A stretch of 64,000 nucleotides of DNA from Gemmatimonadetes bacterium 2013_60CM_65_52. GTDB lineage: Bacteria; Gemmatimonadota; Gemmatimonadetes; Gemmatimonadales; Gemmatimonadaceae. Under the pieces are notes generated by a model. The model did not search any database. It was not told the origin of the DNA and worked only from the letters and a program-made list of their open reading frames with translations. A program made the translations under genes and the position numbers. Below, piece after piece: positions 17,521 to 26,868 of this stretch. The stretch covers positions 1-64,000 of the forward strand of contig NGFI01000006.1 in the NCBI GenBank assembly GCA_002215645.1. The letters run 5' to 3'. Within the stretch, counting starts at the first letter, position 1. Every line of letters begins with the position of its first letter.

Positions 17521-19146
17521 ATGCGTCGTCCTCGGATTGCCCTTGTCGCCCTCGCGCTGCTGCCCATCGCGGCCGGTGGATTCGTTCTCCAGAGCAGCGT
17601 GTCCGCCGACGGCCCGCGCGTGCTCGAGCAGGTGCTGAGCCTGGTATCCCAGCGGTTCGTGGATACCGTGAGCGCTGCGGCGCTTTACGAGAAGGCCGCG
17701 CGTGGTTTGGTGAAAGAGCTCAATGATCCGTACAGCGAGCTCTTCTCTCCCAAGGAGCTCGCGTCCTTCTCGCAGCAGACCAACGGCAAATACGCCGGCA
17801 TCGGGATGCAGATCGAGGACCAGCAGGGATCGATCACGATCAGCAAGGTCTTTCCGCATACGCCGGCGGAAGCAGCCGGCGTCCGTGAGGGTGACCGGAT
17901 TCTCTATGTGGACTCGCTGTCTACGCGCGGATGGAAGACGCAGCAGGTCTCCGACTATCTGATCGGGAAGGAAGGAACCAAGGTTACCGTGAAGTTCGGA
18001 CGGCCGGGTGTAGCGGAGCCCATCGCGATCAACTTCACGCGGCAGATCATTCATATTCCGGCCGTTCCCTACGCCATCGTGCTCGACAACCATGTCGGCT
18101 ACGTACCGGTCCAGCGGTTCAACGAGACGGCGTCGGAGGAAGTGCAGGCCGCCATTGCGCGTCTCGCGAAGGAGGGTGTGCACGGGGTGATTCTCGACAT
18201 GCGCGGGAATCCCGGGGGCATTCTCGATCAGAGCATCACCATGTCGAATCTGTTTCTGCGTTCCGGTCAGGAGATCGTGAGTGTCCGCTCGCGGTCGGCC
18301 GATGCGCAGAGCTTCGGGACGCGCGGCAACCCGGCGTTTCCATCACTCCCCGTATCGGTCCTGACCGACGAGTACACCGCGTCCGCCAGCGAGATCGTGG
18401 CGGGCGCACTTCAGGATCACGATCGCGCGCTTGTGGTGGGAATGACGACGTTCGGCAAGGGTCTCGTCCAAACGCTCTTTCCGCTCGATGGCGGCTACGC
18501 GCTCAAGATCACGACGGCCAAGTGGTTCACGCCGAGTGGCCGGAGCATTCAGCGCGAGCGCAAGTTCGTGAATGGGCGCTTCGTGGAGGAGACGCCGGAT
18601 TCGTTGGAGACCGAGGCGAAGAAGAAGGCACGGCCTGCCTATCGATCTGACGCCGGTCGCATCGTGTACGGCGGTGGCGGCATTGCGCCGGACGTTCTGG
18701 TTCGTGACGACACGCTGACGACGGCGGAGCAGACCTTCGCGAAGGCGATCGCGCCGAAGTCGCAGGACGTGTACGTGGTCCTCGCGGACTATGCGCTCGA
18801 GCTCTCCCGGTCGGTGCCGCGGGACTTCCATCCGCAGCCGCAATGGCGCGACGAATTGTATCGCCGACTGACGGCCAAGGGTGTGACCGTGGACCGGGCG
18901 CAGTACGACGCCGCGTCGCGCTATGTGGACCGGCTGCTCGAGCAGCGAGTGGCGCGTCTGGCGGGTGGCGATTCGACAGCCAAGCGTCGTGATCTGGCCT
19001 TCGACGCACAGCTTCGGAAAGCGCTGGAGCTGATGCAGAAGGGCAACACCCAGAAGGATCTCTTCACGCTCGCGGCGGCCGAGACGAGACCCGGCGACGC
19101 GAAGGCCTTGCCGAAGAACCAGACCGCGGAGAAGCGCGTTCCCTGA
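17521..19146 (+). CDS. Carboxy-terminal processing protease (S41 family) with PDZ domain
   Basis: A serine protease of 541 residues acting in the periplasm on C-termini of exported proteins. It has a signal peptide (RIALVALALLPIAAGGFVLQ), an N-terminal helical part and a PDZ domain (about 95-180, YAGIGMQIEDQQGSITI...AAGVREGDRIL). The S41 core includes ILDMRGNPGGILDQ, the catalytic serine in YTASASEIVAGAL and the lysine in TTFGKGLVQT. The C-terminal extension is longer than in minimal CtpA, closer to Prc/CtpB-like forms. A weak hairpin follows the gene. Confidence 0.93.
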   Translation: MRRPRIALVALALLPIAAGGFVLQSSVSADGPRVLEQVLSLVSQRFVDTVSAAALYEKAARGLVKELNDPYSELFSPKELASFSQQTNGKYAGIGMQIEDQQGSITISKVFPHTPAEAAGVREGDRILYVDSLSTRGWKTQQVSDYLIGKEGTKVTVKFGRPGVAEPIAINFTRQIIHIPAVPYAIVLDNHVGYVPVQRFNETASEEVQAAIARLAKEGVHGVILDMRGNPGGILDQSITMSNLFLRSGQEIVSVRSRSADAQSFGTRGNPAFPSLPVSVLTDEYTASASEIVAGALQDHDRALVVGMTTFGKGLVQTLFPLDGGYALKITTAKWFTPSGRSIQRERKFVNGRFVEETPDSLETEAKKKARPAYRSDAGRIVYGGGGIAPDVLVRDDTLTTAEQTFAKAIAPKSQDVYVVLADYALELSRSVPRDFHPQPQWRDELYRRLTAKGVTVDRAQYDAASRYVDRLLEQRVARLAGGDSTAKRRDLAFDAQLRKALELMQKGNTQKDLFTLAAAETRPGDAKALPKNQTAEKRVP

Positions 19147-19174
19147 GCGACACGGACTGATCGTATTGTGCGGC

Positions 19175-19200
19175 GGGCGTCCCCGAGCGGGGCGCCCGTT
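19175..19200 (+). terminator. Weak intrinsic terminator after the Ctp protease gene
   Basis: GGGCGTCCCC (19175-19184), GAGC loop, GGGGCGCCC (19189-19197), one bulged T, followed by only GTTCGT. The poor T-run makes it uncertain. Confidence 0.4.
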
Positions 19201-19214
19201 CGTACATTCCGGCC

Positions 19215-20264
19215 ATGCGCCCGAAAGTCTCTCCCGTTCTGCTGGCGTGGGTCACCGCCGCTGCGTGTCTGCACACGGGATCCGCCGGAACCATCGTGCG
19301 CGATCCGGGCCCTGGAGAGCAGCATCTCCGCAACGTGCGGCAACTGACCAACAGTGGCGCGAACGCCGAGGCGTACTTCAGCGCAGATGGGCGCCGCATC
19401 GTGTTTCAGAGTGCGCGTGACGGCCGCGCATGCGATCAGCAATACGTGATGAACGTGGACGGCACCGACATCCATCGTATCTCCACCGGTACCGGAAAGA
19501 CCACGTGCGGCTTCTTCTACGCGAACGACGAACGCGTGTTCTTCGGCTCCTCGCACGCGGAGCAGACCGCCTGCCCGGAGAAGCCGGACGCGTCGAAGGG
19601 CTATGTGTGGCGTCTCGATCCCTACGACATCTACACTGCCCGCCCGGATGGATCAGATCTTCGGCGGCTCACGAACTACGGCGTGTATACCGCCGAAGGT
19701 GTGGTCTCGCCGGATGGAAAGACGATCGTCTTCACGTCACTCAAGGACGGGGATCTCGACATCTACGCGATGAATGTGGACGGCGGCAACGTGCATCGGC
19801 TGACGTCGACTCCCGGGTACGATGGTGGTCCGTGGTGGTCGCCGGATGGAACGAAAATCGTCTATCGCGCGTGGCATCCCGTGGACACCGCACTCGTCAG
19901 CTATCGAGAGCTTCTGTCGCAGCGGCTCGTGCGTCCCAATCGCATGGAGCTGTGGATGATGAACGCTGACGGAAGCGACCAGCATCAGATCACGCACCTG
20001 GGCGGAGCCAACTTCGGGCCTTCGTGGACGCACGACGGGCGCCGCATCATCTTCTCGTCGAACTATCGGCATCCCCGCACCGGCAATTTCAATCTCTTTC
20101 TGATCAACTCCGACGGTACCGGACTCGAGCAAGTGACGACGAGCGCGGGATTCGACGGTTTTCCGATGTTCAGCCCCGATGGTACGACACTCATCTGGGC
20201 GTCGAATCGGCATGACGCGAAGCCGGGCGAAACGAATCTGTTTCTCGCCGACTGGGCACCCTAG
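19215..20264 (+). CDS. Exported TolB-like beta-propeller protein
   Basis: A 349-residue protein with an N-terminal export signal ending AAACLHTGSAG, possibly a lipoprotein (Cys about residue 19). At least five PD40-type repeats follow (FSADGRRIVFQS, VSPDGKTIVFTS, WSPDGTKIVYRA, WTHDGRRIIFSS, FSPDGTTLIWAS), each followed by a DIY/NLF-type strand and DGS/DGT turns. They form a six-bladed propeller like the C-terminal domain of TolB. It probably acts as a periplasmic binding or scaffold protein; no catalytic residues are recognised. A TACATT hexamer ends six bases before the ATG, with no Shine-Dalgarno sequence. Confidence 0.85.
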   Translation: MRPKVSPVLLAWVTAAACLHTGSAGTIVRDPGPGEQHLRNVRQLTNSGANAEAYFSADGRRIVFQSARDGRACDQQYVMNVDGTDIHRISTGTGKTTCGFFYANDERVFFGSSHAEQTACPEKPDASKGYVWRLDPYDIYTARPDGSDLRRLTNYGVYTAEGVVSPDGKTIVFTSLKDGDLDIYAMNVDGGNVHRLTSTPGYDGGPWWSPDGTKIVYRAWHPVDTALVSYRELLSQRLVRPNRMELWMMNADGSDQHQITHLGGANFGPSWTHDGRRIIFSSNYRHPRTGNFNLFLINSDGTGLEQVTTSAGFDGFPMFSPDGTTLIWASNRHDAKPGETNLFLADWAP

Positions 20265-20332
20265 TCGGGTTGCTTTCTGCCGCAAAGTGCTTTACCATTC
20301 TGGCAGTAGGCTCGATTCACAGGGAGACCCGA

Positions 20333-20626
20333 ATGTCGCTGCCCAGACTGCTCAAGCACCCGAGCGGATTCCTTCCGCTGGCCATGTCGCTCGTCGCGCT
20401 CGCCACGGTCGCGCTTCACGTCGCGCGGTTCGGGTCCGCACCCGAGCCCGATGAAGGCGCCGCTGCTCACATCTGGCAGTTGCTCATGGTGGCGCAGATG
20501 CCCGTCATCATCTTCTTTGCCATCAAGTGGATTCCGCAGGCTCCACGGGAGGCGCTACCGATACTCGCTCTGCAAATTGCAGGGATCCTCGCCGCCATGG
20601 CGCCTGTGTTCTTTCTTGGGCTCTGA
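20333..20626 (+). CDS. Small three-helix membrane protein
   Basis: A 97-residue protein with three hydrophobic helices (FLPLAMSLVALATVALHVA, WQLLMVAQMPVIIFFAI, LPILALQIAGILAAMAPVFF). The start is placed at ATG 20333, which follows AGGGAGA by seven bases; an upstream ATG at 20270 lacks support. No family is recognised. It is one base from the YdjC-like gene, so the two are co-transcribed. Confidence 0.75.
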   Translation: MSLPRLLKHPSGFLPLAMSLVALATVALHVARFGSAPEPDEGAAAHIWQLLMVAQMPVIIFFAIKWIPQAPREALPILALQIAGILAAMAPVFFLGL

Positions 20627-20627
20627 C

Positions 20628-21524
20628 ATGCTCACTCGCTCTCGCGTTACCGCGGCGCTTTTCCTCCTCGCCGTTTCGAGCGCGCCCGCGCCACTCCTTG
20701 CGCAGCGGCCGGCCGCACCTGAGATCCTCCTTCGCCTCGACGACGTGGGCATGAATCACTCGGTCAACTCAGCCATCGCGCGCGTGGCGGAGTCGGGGAT
20801 TCCGTTCTCCGCTTCGGTGATGTTCGCGTGTCCGTGGTACCAGGAGGCCGTGGAGATTCTTCGGAAGCATCCACAGGTCGCCGTTGGAGTGCACCTCACC
20901 TTGAACTCCGAGTGGCGCAACTATCGGTGGGGACCCGTGCTCGGAAAGGCGGGAGTGCCAACGCTCGTTGACAGCGTGGGATATTTCCTCCCCTCGACAA
21001 CCGAGTTCCTCGCGCGGAAATACGACATCGGCGACGTCGAGCGCGAGTTGAGTGCCCAGATGGATCGGGCAATGGCGTCGGGGCTGCCTATCTCGTACGT
21101 CGACTACCATATGGGTACGGCTGTCGCGACGCCCGAGCTCCGCGCGGTCGTTGAACGGCTGGCGAAAAAGTATCGCGTCGGAATCTCGCGCTACCTCGGT
21201 GAATCGTACCACACCATGTTCGACACCGCGATCGACGAGAAGAAACCGGCATTTCTGGCATTACTGGGAAGCGCCGACACCACGCGAGCCAACCTCATCG
21301 TGGTGCACGCCGCTATGCGCACCCCGGAAATGGATGTGCTCTTCGACCGTAACAACGCGGCGCAGAACAGCGCCGAAGGAGTTCCCCTGGTAGCGCGCCA
21401 CCGGCAGAGCGAGCTGGAGATGCTTCTCTCGCCGGAGTTCGCCGAGCGAGTGCGGTCCGGAAAGGTCAGGCTGATTACGTATCAGCAGCTCATTGCCCGT
21501 GCTGCACGTGTTCCGGCGACGTGA
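20628..21524 (+). CDS. Secreted YdjC/ChbG-family carbohydrate deacetylase
   Basis: A 298-residue protein with a signal peptide (ALFLLAVSSAPAPLLAQ) and the YdjC/ChbG fold. Metal and catalytic segments are RLDDVGMNHSVNSAI, VGVHLTLNSEW and YVDYHMGT. ChbG removes an acetyl group from chitooligosaccharides; related enzymes act on other N-acetyl sugars. The signal peptide places this one outside the cytoplasm, unlike E. coli ChbG. The stop-start spacing to the preceding membrane protein is one base. Confidence 0.85.
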   Translation: MLTRSRVTAALFLLAVSSAPAPLLAQRPAAPEILLRLDDVGMNHSVNSAIARVAESGIPFSASVMFACPWYQEAVEILRKHPQVAVGVHLTLNSEWRNYRWGPVLGKAGVPTLVDSVGYFLPSTTEFLARKYDIGDVERELSAQMDRAMASGLPISYVDYHMGTAVATPELRAVVERLAKKYRVGISRYLGESYHTMFDTAIDEKKPAFLALLGSADTTRANLIVVHAAMRTPEMDVLFDRNNAAQNSAEGVPLVARHRQSELEMLLSPEFAERVRSGKVRLITYQQLIARAARVPAT

Positions 21525-21538
21525 CGTCGAAATAATTG

Positions 21539-22063
21539 ATGGCTGACGCACCACCAAGCTATCTGATCCGACAGTTCGAAACGGCATGGAAGCTCACCAG
21601 CTACCATCTCGACGGACTTGCGACTGAAGAGTGTCTATGGCGCCCGGCGCGCGCCGGACTTCACGTACAGCAACGGTCTGACGCAACGTGGCACGCCGAC
21701 TGGCCAACGCACGAGGGCTACGACATAGGCCCGCCGAGCATCGCGTGGCTCACGTGGCATATCTGTTTCTGGTGGTCGATGGCGCTCGACCACTCCTTCG
21801 GGAGTGGAACGCGCGCGCGCGAAGACGTACCGTGGCCCGGTAACGCCAGCGACGTACGCAAAGAGATCGATCGGCTCAAGACCGCGTGGCAAGCCGCACT
21901 CGATGGTATAGCCGACGACGACTTACGATCGACAGACCGAACGCGATGGCCCTTCAAGGATCGTCCGTTCGGCGATGTCGTCGCCTGGGTCAATGTCGAG
22001 CTCACGAAAAATGCCGCGGAAATCGGCTACGCGCGTTTTCTCTATGCGGTGAGCACGCGCTGA
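21539..22063 (+). CDS. DinB-fold protein
   Basis: A 174-residue four-helix-bundle protein of the DinB/YfiT superfamily. Conserved-looking parts are LIRQFETAWKLTSYHLDGL, a central WLTWHICFWWSMALDHSFG, and a late WVNVELTKNAAEIGYARFL. Members use a histidine triad for metal and act as thiol-dependent transferases or are of unknown role. A TTG three bases... upstream (21536) could also start translation; ATG 21539 is preferred. It ends shortly before the convergent thrC. Confidence 0.8.
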   Translation: MADAPPSYLIRQFETAWKLTSYHLDGLATEECLWRPARAGLHVQQRSDATWHADWPTHEGYDIGPPSIAWLTWHICFWWSMALDHSFGSGTRAREDVPWPGNASDVRKEIDRLKTAWQAALDGIADDDLRSTDRTRWPFKDRPFGDVVAWVNVELTKNAAEIGYARFLYAVSTR

Positions 22064-22088
22064 TGTCGCACAGGATGCGCTCGTGAGA

Positions 22089-23357
22089 TCAGCGCTCAAG
22101 GTCTCGGGCGACGAGGTGGAGCGCGGCTTCCGCTGAAAGAGCGGGAGTCGCGTCGTCCGGTGTGTCGCCAGCGTCTGGGTCCTTGAGCACGTGTCCCGTG
22201 AGCACGGCGACGAAACGTTCGCTTCCATCCACTTCGCCGGAACGCATCAGCTTTCGCACTCCAGCCACACTCGCGGCGCTCGCGGGCTCGCAGCCGACGC
22301 CGCAGCGGTCGATCACCCGCTTCGCCTCGAGAATCTCTTCATCGCTGACCGCGACGACAGTGCCGTTCGTATCGCGAATGGCTCGGACGGCACGATCCCA
22401 TGACGCCGGGTTCCCGATCCGAATTGCCGTTGCGCGCGTTTCCGCTTGCACGTGCACGCGTCGTGAGAAGTGCTCCGCGAAGCCCTGCGCGAAGGGCGAT
22501 GCGCCCTGCGCCTGCACGGCGAGAAGGCGGGGAATGCGATCGATGAGCCCGAGTGCGTGCGCCTCGACAAGCGCCTTTCCGAATGCGGACGTGTTCCCCA
22601 GGTTGCCAGCCGGCAGGGCGATCACGTCGGGGGTGTTCCAGTCGAGCTGCTGTAGCAGCTCGAACACGATGGTCTTCTGTCCCTCGATGCGAAACGGATT
22701 GAGCGAGTTGACGAGATAGACGCCGAGTCGCGCGCTCACGTCGCGGGCAACTCGCAGGCATTCGTCGAAGTCCCCCTTCACTCGGATCATCCGCGCGCCA
22801 TATGCCAGGGTCTGGGCGAGCTTGCCACGCGACACCTGCCCCTCCGGCACGAACACATACGCGGGAATTCCGGCCTGCGCTGCGTAGGCGCTCAGCGAAG
22901 ACGACGTGTTTCCCGTCGAAGCGCAGGCGACGGCACGCGCACCGACGCGAAGTGCCTGGGTGATGGCGACGGTCATCCCGCGATCCTTGAACGACCCGGT
23001 CGGATTGTGCCCCTCGTGCTTGAGGAGCAACTCTTCGACGCCAGCGTAGTTCGCCACGGCGCTGCGTGAGAGCAGCGGCGTGTTGCCCTCCGGATGGGTT
23101 ACGATCTCTTCGTCGGTTGCCTGAAGCACGAGCTCGCGAAACCGCCACACTCCGGATCGCATCGACGTTGGCGCTCCAGTAGGCGCTTGTCGTCTCGCCT
23201 CGAAGCGCGCGCGGAGTTCATCGGCACTCGGGAGCGCTGTGTGCTCGACGCTCAGCAGGCCTCCACAGCTCGCACAGATGGATGCGGCCGTGCGATCGTC
23301 TTCCGTGCGCCCGCATGCGTCGCAGTGGACCAGTGTGGTGGATGATGCGATGCTCAT
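22089..23357 (-). CDS. thrC: Threonine synthase
   Basis: PLP enzyme converting O-phosphohomoserine to threonine, the last step of the pathway. The 422-residue protein starts with a zinc-ribbon-like segment (CDACGRTEDD...CASCGG). The catalytic core follows, with PLP lysine in HNPTGSFKDRGM, ACASTGNTSSSLSAYAA (phosphate cradle), LPAGNLGNTSAFGKAL and GCEPASAASVAG. The form belongs to the shorter plant/archaeal-like class. Its ATG overlaps the thrB stop (ATGA), so translation is coupled. Confidence 0.95.
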   Translation of the reverse strand: MSIASSTTLVHCDACGRTEDDRTAASICASCGGLLSVEHTALPSADELRARFEARRQAPTGAPTSMRSGVWRFRELVLQATDEEIVTHPEGNTPLLSRSAVANYAGVEELLLKHEGHNPTGSFKDRGMTVAITQALRVGARAVACASTGNTSSSLSAYAAQAGIPAYVFVPEGQVSRGKLAQTLAYGARMIRVKGDFDECLRVARDVSARLGVYLVNSLNPFRIEGQKTIVFELLQQLDWNTPDVIALPAGNLGNTSAFGKALVEAHALGLIDRIPRLLAVQAQGASPFAQGFAEHFSRRVHVQAETRATAIRIGNPASWDRAVRAIRDTNGTVVAVSDEEILEAKRVIDRCGVGCEPASAASVAGVRKLMRSGEVDGSERFVAVLTGHVLKDPDAGDTPDDATPALSAEAALHLVARDLER

Positions 23358-24316
23358 GACGTCTCGACGATTGTTCCGTGGCGATCGATGGTCGTAATGG
23401 TCGTGACGCATGGCAGCGGCACTCGCGCGTACGCCTCCTTCATCGCCGCGGCAATCGCTTCCGCCCGTACGTGGTCGTCCGTCACCGCGAAGGAAGTGGG
23501 ACCTGCTCCCGAAATGGAAGCGCCGAGCGCGCCCGCCTCCAACGCGGCGCGCTTCGCTTCGGCGAATCCCGGCAGGAGATGGAGCCGGGCTGGTTCCGCG
23601 ATGCGATCGTCGATCGCCCGGCCGAAGAGCTCGACGTCGTTCGTGTAGCATGCCGCAACGACGGCGGCCACCTGCGCAAGTTGGTGCGTGACGATTGAAA
23701 GGTCGACCGAGCGCGGAAGTGCACGGCGGGCCACCGATGTCGAAAGCCGCTGCGACGGATGCGCGAGGACGAAGATGAGCTTGTCGGGAACGGGCAATCG
23801 AACGACGTCGATTGGCGTCACCGACTTCACGAGCACGATACCACCCAGCAACTGAGGAGCGATGTTGTCGAGGTGTCGGCCGGCCACCTTTGCCTCCGCA
23901 ACGAGACAGCATTCCAGAAGCCGTGCGGCGTCGAGTACGCTGCCGAGCAGCGCGTTGACCGCCGAGGCGCCGGCGACCGCCGAGGCGGCGCTTCCACCTT
24001 GTCCGCCAGACAGTGGCAACCCCTTGCGCACGCTCAGCGCGACGCCGGCCGCTACCATGTGCACTCCCATCCGTGTTGCCGCATCGAGAACTGCATTCGC
24101 CGCGATTGCGGACGTGTGCCGTTCGGCGTTCACCGGCAGCTCTGTGTGCCCAGGATCGCGGACTGTGACGCCCTTTGCGTCGCTCCACTCCGCCACGACT
24201 TCGTCGCGCGCGCCGCTCAGTGCGCAGCCCAACACATCGAGTCCGGGGCCGAGGTTGCCGATGCTGCCTGGTGCGGTTGCGCGCGCCGACGACGCAGTGG
24301 AATCGACGCGAGTCAC
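23354..24316 (-). CDS. thrB: Homoserine kinase (GHMP family)
   Basis: Phosphorylates homoserine with ATP. The 320-residue GHMP kinase shows the N-terminal ATAPGSIGNLGPGLDVLG, the glycine-rich GLPLSGGQGGSAASAVAGA (P-loop-like motif 2; classical PxxxGLGSSAA is altered to LSGGQGGSAAS), and the C-terminal ALGASISGAGPTSFAV. The GTG start overlaps the thrA stop (GTGA) and its stop overlaps thrC. Confidence 0.94.
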   Translation of the reverse strand: MTRVDSTASSARATAPGSIGNLGPGLDVLGCALSGARDEVVAEWSDAKGVTVRDPGHTELPVNAERHTSAIAANAVLDAATRMGVHMVAAGVALSVRKGLPLSGGQGGSAASAVAGASAVNALLGSVLDAARLLECCLVAEAKVAGRHLDNIAPQLLGGIVLVKSVTPIDVVRLPVPDKLIFVLAHPSQRLSTSVARRALPRSVDLSIVTHQLAQVAAVVAACYTNDVELFGRAIDDRIAEPARLHLLPGFAEAKRAALEAGALGASISGAGPTSFAVTDDHVRAEAIAAAMKEAYARVPLPCVTTITTIDRHGTIVETS

Positions 24317-26841
24317 TGTGTCGTCAGCCGAAGGACGTCGCCAAGCACGCCCGCTGCCGTCACCTCGACGCCCGCGCCCGGTCCGGAGACGACGAGGGGC
24401 CTGTCGCGATACCGTGCAGTCGAAAAGATGAAGAGGTTGTCCGTCCCATCGAGCGCCGCGAGCGGATGGCCGCTCGGCACGCTTGCGAGCCCGACGCGGA
24501 CGCCGCCCCGCGTTGCTCGAGCGCGATACCGAAGGACTTCTCCGCGCGCGCGCGCGGCACTCGTCCGCGCCTCCCACACGTCGTCCATCTGCGCGAGCGA
24601 CGCCATGAACTCGTCGGCACTCCCCGTCTGAAGTGACTCGGGCACCAGGGACTCGAGCTCGACGTCCGCCAACTCACCACTATATCCGATCAACCGAGCA
24701 AGGATGAGCCCTTTACGCGCGACATCGAGTCCGCTGAGATCGTCGCGCGGATCTGGCTCCGTATATCCCCTGCGTCGCGCCTCGCGCACCGCATCCGAGA
24801 AGCGACGTCCGCGCCCCATCTCGCTGAAAAGAAACCCCATCGTGCCGGATGGTGAGCACTCCACGCTGTCGATTCTGTCACCCGACGCATGAAGCTGCTG
24901 AAGCGTGTCGATCACCGGCAATCCGGCGCCGACCGTGGCCTCGTGCAGAATGCGGCGACCGCGCGTCCGTGCCTCGTGCATGATCCGCTTCACGTCGGGG
25001 TGAGGCGCGGTGAGCGGTACCTTGTTCGCAAGAACCAGATCGGCTCCGTGTTTGAGGGCGAGCTCCAGTGCCGCGCCAGTGTTCCCGCTTGCGACATCCA
25101 CGACGATTGGCTTCGCGAGTGCATGAGACATCATAAGCGCCATCGCATCCTCGGCGGTTCCCTTCCGGCCACCGGGAAGCCCGCTCAACTGGCCACCATG
25201 ATTCTTGTGGACGATGAGTCCCGCGAGGCTCCGCGGCGTGATGCCACGCGGGCTGAAGATGTAGCCGGTGTGATCGATTACGCCGACGATGCGCGCCGTG
25301 GTACGCTCGTGCTGGCGGAGCGCTAGCAGTTGCGAGATCATCCCGCGCGCCACGCGACCCGCACCCAGTAGAATGAGATCGACGTGCTGAACGCGGCGGG
25401 CAGACCGGCCGCCGCCGATCTTGCCGAGGTGAAATGCGGTGTGGACGGCAACCATCGCCGCGGCAGCGTCGTGTTCGTTCACCACGAACGAGATGTTCCG
25501 CTCGGAGCTGCCCTGCGCGATGGCCGCGACGCTCACGTCAGCGTGCGCGACCGCTTCGAATATGCGTGCCGCGACACCCGGTGTGCGTGCCATGCCGGAG
25601 CCGACGACTGCGATCGTCGTCATCGACGTTTGTGCGATGATCTCCTCCACTTCGCCGCGCGCGAGCTCTGACGCGAATTCCGCTCGCAGCATGTCGGACA
25701 CCTGGGCAGCACGATCCGCGGGGACCGTGAAGCAGATGGACTGCTCCGAGGACGCCTGCGAGATCAGTGAGACCGACACGCGTTCCGCCGCCAGAGCGCC
25801 GAAGATTCGCGCCGCGATGCCCGGGACGCCGAGCATCCCCGTGCCGTTGACGGAGAGCATCGCCTGACGCGCAATACCGGAGATGGCTCGTACCGGCGCG
25901 CCACGTGCCGGCCGGCCGACCACGATTCGGGTTCCCGCCGCAGCGGGATTCGCGAATGGACGAATCCTGAGCACCGTTCCTGGCGTGAGCGGTAGAAGGG
26001 TGCGCGGATGGAGTACCTTCGCGCCGTAGTACGCCAACTCCGAGGCCTCGCGGGCATCGAGCACCGGAACCACGCGCGCGTCCGCAACGATCCGCGGATC
26101 GGCTGTCATGCAGCCGGGAACATCCTTCCACAGGATCACTTCCTTCGCGTCGAGCGCATGCGCGAGCACTGTCGCAGTAAGGTCCGATCCGCCTCGCCCC
26201 ATCGTCGTCGTGGAACCGTCGTCCGCCCGCCCGATGAACCCGGGCACCACCGTCATGTGCTGTTGCTGCAGGAGTGGAGCGAGCAGTGCACATACGGCGT
26301 CCGTTGACCGCCGGAGATCAGGACTGGCGTCCCCATGCCGATCATCGGTGATCACAACCGCCGCTCCATCGACGACCAATGCGCTCAACCCGTGCGCTTC
26401 GAGTGCCGCGGACACGATGTGCGACGCCATCCGCTCGCCGGACGCAAGCGCTGAATCACGCAGCGCATCGCCCTGCGTGCTCTCATTCGCGAGCATCGTC
26501 AGCGTCGCGTGCAGCTCGGCCGCGATCGTCTCGATTGCGTCGCCCGGTGAGGAGCGACTACTCGGCGCGGCGGCGCCGATCACCTCGGCCGCGACCGTGA
26601 GGTGCCGCTCCCGCAACTCTGTGGCAACGTCGAGCGCCCCATTCACGTCGCCATCGGCCGCAAGGCCGATGGCATCGAGAAGTGCGTCTGTTACTCCCTG
26701 AAGCGCCGAGCACACAATGACGCGCGCGTGCGTTGCGCGCTCCGTATGCAGCAAGCGCGCCACGGCGGCAATGGCGCGCGCGTCCGCGAGTGCCGCACCG
26801 CCGAACTTGTGTACGACGATGTCACGTTTCGCCGGCGGCAT
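24313..26841 (-). CDS. thrA: Bifunctional aspartokinase / homoserine dehydrogenase
   Basis: Catalyses the first and third steps from aspartate to threonine and methionine. Residues about 1-290 are aspartokinase (VHKFGGAALADARAI, GRGGSDLTATVLAHAL, VILWKDVPGCMTADPR). About 310-460 hold two ACT domains (LSVNGTGMLGVPGIAARIF and AVVGSGMARTPGVAARIFEA) that usually bind threonine. The rest is homoserine dehydrogenase (VDLILLGAGRVARGM, VDVASGNTGAALELAL, ANKVPLTAPHPDVKRIM, ECSPSGTMGF, DLSGLDVARKGLILAR). Its 842 residues match the fused ThrA/MetL type, and ThrA order with thrB and thrC indicates threonine control. Usual KFGGTS is KFGGAA here. Confidence 0.95.
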   Translation of the reverse strand: MPPAKRDIVVHKFGGAALADARAIAAVARLLHTERATHARVIVCSALQGVTDALLDAIGLAADGDVNGALDVATELRERHLTVAAEVIGAAAPSSRSSPGDAIETIAAELHATLTMLANESTQGDALRDSALASGERMASHIVSAALEAHGLSALVVDGAAVVITDDRHGDASPDLRRSTDAVCALLAPLLQQQHMTVVPGFIGRADDGSTTTMGRGGSDLTATVLAHALDAKEVILWKDVPGCMTADPRIVADARVVPVLDAREASELAYYGAKVLHPRTLLPLTPGTVLRIRPFANPAAAGTRIVVGRPARGAPVRAISGIARQAMLSVNGTGMLGVPGIAARIFGALAAERVSVSLISQASSEQSICFTVPADRAAQVSDMLRAEFASELARGEVEEIIAQTSMTTIAVVGSGMARTPGVAARIFEAVAHADVSVAAIAQGSSERNISFVVNEHDAAAAMVAVHTAFHLGKIGGGRSARRVQHVDLILLGAGRVARGMISQLLALRQHERTTARIVGVIDHTGYIFSPRGITPRSLAGLIVHKNHGGQLSGLPGGRKGTAEDAMALMMSHALAKPIVVDVASGNTGAALELALKHGADLVLANKVPLTAPHPDVKRIMHEARTRGRRILHEATVGAGLPVIDTLQQLHASGDRIDSVECSPSGTMGFLFSEMGRGRRFSDAVREARRRGYTEPDPRDDLSGLDVARKGLILARLIGYSGELADVELESLVPESLQTGSADEFMASLAQMDDVWEARTSAARARGEVLRYRARATRGGVRVGLASVPSGHPLAALDGTDNLFIFSTARYRDRPLVVSGPGAGVEVTAAGVLGDVLRLTTQ

Positions 26842-26868
26842 CGCTGTCGAGGAGATTGGGGATTCCCG

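Noticed and set aside
22089-24188. Threonine synthase frame extended to 699 codons
   Set aside because: The extra N-terminal part runs over thrB in another frame; the ATG at 23357 with ATGA overlap and zinc-ribbon start is the true beginning.
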